This document shows, in pieces, positions 62,666-64,000 of a DNA stretch of 64,000 nucleotides. The stretch comes from Bacillota bacterium (lineage in GTDB: Bacteria; Bacillota; Clostridia; Lachnospirales; Lachnospiraceae): NCBI GenBank assembly GCA_023414355.1, contig JAEZOB010000027.1, positions 62,001-126,000 on the forward strand. Reading direction: 5' to 3'. A model generated the notes under the pieces. It made no database searches and was not told the origin of the DNA. It saw nothing but the letters and a program-made list of their open reading frames with translations. Within the stretch, counting starts at the first letter, position 1. Each line of letters opens with the position of its first letter. Made by a program: the position numbers and the translations under genes.

Positions 62666-62685
62666 AGTAGATGCCATGAAAAGTC

Positions 62686-62726
62686 AAAGCCCTGTTCCGT
62701 TTTTGATACGGAACAGGGCTTATAGT
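62686..62726. terminator. Terminator hairpin after the large exported protein gene
   Basis: AAAGCCCTGTTCCGT (62686-62700) pairs with ACGGAACAGGGCTTA (62708-62722) around a 7-nt loop. The stem core CCCTGTTC is shared with the hairpins at 53770 and 57801. Confidence 0.8.
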
Positions 62727-62795
62727 TTGAGCAAAAGCAGGTCATTGATTACCAAGTATAATATGAAACGATAGAGTTATACCCATGAAGGTAGG

Positions 62796-63407
62796 CTATT
62801 CTTGTACATAATTATTGAATTTCTCAAGAATCTCTTCCGTATTCTCTGCTCCACCACATAAAATAATAAATTGCTTATTAATCCCATCAATATCAAAATC
62901 CATATCAAAATCCTTGAGGACTATCTTGTTGGTTTTAACGATTGATTTGTATGCTTTAGAGTCCATATCAAATTCATATAATTCAACGCTGCGGTATTTT
63001 ACTCCGTATATAGCACCAATCATATCGGCAGTCATCTGTTTTTCTTCTCCTTTCAGAAGCTCGAAGGATTTAAGATAATCAACCAGTCCCTTCAGAGACG
63101 ATTTCTCTAGAGGATTCACTACGTTAAGTGCACAGTAGTATTCCTGTTTCTTATTCTTGGCTGTTATGACTACAAGCCCGACTGTTTTGGCCGTTACCTT
63201 CCCTTTGGATGATACTTCTGCTATTTCTTCATCACTACTAGACCATTTAATCGTTCCTGTAGATCCGGAAAGCTTCAACTTATAGGTATCGCCCACATTT
63301 AGTGTCAGTACGGTCTTGTTGAGCTTGACTGCAGCACTTGCTGCTGAAGGGGGTATGATTGTGAGGCACATTGCCATAATCAGTAACAATGATAGTATTT
63401 TTTTCAC
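62796..63407 (-). CDS. Small secreted Ig-like (BIG2) domain protein
   Basis: 203 residues from a GTG at 63407 preceded by AGGAGG 9 nt upstream; the ATG at 63443 lies before that site and is not used. Signal peptide VKKILSLLLIMAMCLTIIPPSAASA. A BIG2-type Ig domain follows at about 30-100: LTLNVGDTYKLKLSGSTGTIKWSSSDEEIAEVSSKGKVTAKTVGLVVITA. The C-terminal half (SFELLKGEEKQMTADMIGAIYGVKYRSVELYEFD) is not recognised. Possibly a small surface or secreted protein; function unknown. Confidence 0.82.
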   Translation of the reverse strand: MKKILSLLLIMAMCLTIIPPSAASAAVKLNKTVLTLNVGDTYKLKLSGSTGTIKWSSSDEEIAEVSSKGKVTAKTVGLVVITAKNKKQEYYCALNVVNPLEKSSLKGLVDYLKSFELLKGEEKQMTADMIGAIYGVKYRSVELYEFDMDSKAYKSIVKTNKIVLKDFDMDFDIDGINKQFIILCGGAENTEEILEKFNNYVQE

Positions 63408-63746
63408 GTAATAGTTCCTCCTTAGTATACTAATATTTACCAAGTAATTATATTACATAAATAGGTGATTGTAAACATAACCCAATAAATGCGTTTACCC
63501 TATTTCCCACATAACAGACAGTGAAAGCCATCCGCCAAGGCCGTCTCAACTTTTATTATAAAGAAGTTCGAGGTATCTGTTTTCTTCAAGCTGAGTTACT
63601 GTATTATTAAGAAGCGGAGTGCCCACCATGTAACTACAGCATAGGCTGCTACATTTTGCTCCCTTTATGATGTCGAAATATAGACTGGAATAAGCAGCTT
63701 GAGGTAAAGTGAAACAGATGGATTTTGTAATAGGAGATGGATAGCT
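63408..63746. other. Leader region before an ABC-F resistance-type gene
   Basis: 339 nt divergent space. On the plus strand it has TCAAGCTG (63586-63593) complementary to CAGCTTGA (63695-63702), and GCTGCT (63645-63650) complementary to AGCAGC (63693-63698), which overlap and exclude each other. A start-stop ATGTAA with GGAG 8 nt upstream is at 63628-63633. No terminator was seen. Attenuation is possible but unproven. Confidence 0.35.
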
Positions 63747-64000
63747 ATGATGGAGATATCATTAGATGGAGTAAAAAAATATTTAGATACAACGCTTATA
63801 CTTAAGAATATATCTTTTATGGTAACAGAGGGTGAAAAGGTTGGAATAGTAGGCGAAAACGGTAGCGGAAAGACTACGATTCTCAAATTAATAGCCGGAA
63901 TACTCACGCTAAATCATTGTGCGGGATATCCTTACGCCCCGGTTCCCCCGGGATTTGATGAGGGATGGGTTAATACGCCAAAGGGTGCGGTCTGTGCCTA
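63747..64000 (+). CDS. ABC-F ATPase, antibiotic-target-protection type (5' part)
   Basis: The first ~84 residues are present and run off the window. MMEISLDGVKKYLDTTLILKN leads to Walker A VGENGSGKTTILKLIAGIL, then LNHCAGYPYAPVPPGFDEGW and NTPKGAVCA. This insertion after Walker A is characteristic of the clostridial ABC-F resistance group (Cplr/Vga-like, protecting ribosomes from lincosamides, pleuromutilins and streptogramin A); that assignment is from memory. The ATG at 63747 has GGAG about 11 nt upstream; the next ATG at 63750 is equally possible. Confidence 0.85.
   Translation, partial: MMEISLDGVKKYLDTTLILKNISFMVTEGEKVGIVGENGSGKTTILKLIAGILTLNHCAGYPYAPVPPGFDEGWVNTPKGAVCA

Noticed and set aside
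62084..62687. Two antisense reading frames rich in Leu/Val or Trp/Phe/Cys across the TEPEV repeat
   Set aside because: They are low-complexity by-products of the 15-bp coding repeat on the other strand, with no start signals or recognisable domain.

Overview
The window looks like chromosomal DNA of an anaerobic, sugar-fermenting, spore-lineage Firmicute, most like a member of the Lachnospiraceae or a related Clostridia family. This is inferred from the moderately AT-rich composition, strong AGGAGG-type ribosome binding sites, a SpoIID gene, the MurG sequence, an anaerobic (Ni-Fe) carbon monoxide dehydrogenase homologue, an iron-sulfur glycerol-3-phosphate dehydrogenase set, GH36/GH2 glycosidases with a sugar ABC transporter, and many AraC, MarR, MerR and HxlR regulators. 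No rRNA, tRNA, CRISPR array, prophage or intact insertion sequence was recognised.

Layout. 0-8 kb: the 5' part of murG, a TSCPD-domain protein, mtnN, a MoxR/DUF58/transglutaminase operon and a convergent spoIID. 8-13 kb: an alpha/beta hydrolase with its MarR regulator and matching palindromic operators, a DUF2812 protein, a small anchored protein, and an HxlR/aldo-keto reductase pair. 13-17 kb: a tandem pair of exported subtilisin-like proteins and a double P-loop ATPase. 17.5-23.1 kb: a four-gene operon of two overlapping paralogues of unknown function, an AraC/GyrI regulator and a fusion of a TrmO-type methyltransferase domain to a UvrA-like ABC ATPase; this is the most unusual locus here. 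23-24 kb: a flavin reductase with a textbook 19-bp-spacer MerR promoter and a divergent merR.

24-36 kb: a chemoreceptor, a GH36 alpha-galactosidase, a histidine phosphatase, an inositol-monophosphatase-family enzyme, a methyltransferase-TPR protein, an ABC-F ATPase, and pepT preceded by a likely coupled small ORF. 35.6-44.1 kb: a carbohydrate uptake locus (ArsR-type regulator with a C-terminal sensor-like domain, operator repeats, lipoprotein, two permeases, chemoreceptor, GH2 glycosidase). 44.2-49.9 kb: a glycerol locus (11-codon ORF, glpP, MITE-like insertion, leader with intrinsic terminator, two flavoprotein dehydrogenase genes, DUF1667 protein, glpK). GlpP probably antiterminates the downstream operon, which would phosphorylate glycerol and oxidise glycerol-3-phosphate.

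50-64 kb: an AraC regulator, a methyltransferase with a small upstream ORF, a VOC enzyme, a Nudix hydrolase, a YczE/YitT-type membrane protein, an ECF sigma/anti-sigma pair, a divergent CooS-type carbon monoxide dehydrogenase lacking one C-cluster cysteine, a 1529-residue exported repeat protein ending in 19 pentapeptide repeats, a small secreted Ig-like protein, and the 5' end of an antibiotic-resistance-type ABC-F gene. Intergenic DNA is rich in palindromes, including two MITE-like elements, and in short tandem repeats. All family names come from reading the sequences by eye; no database search was run.
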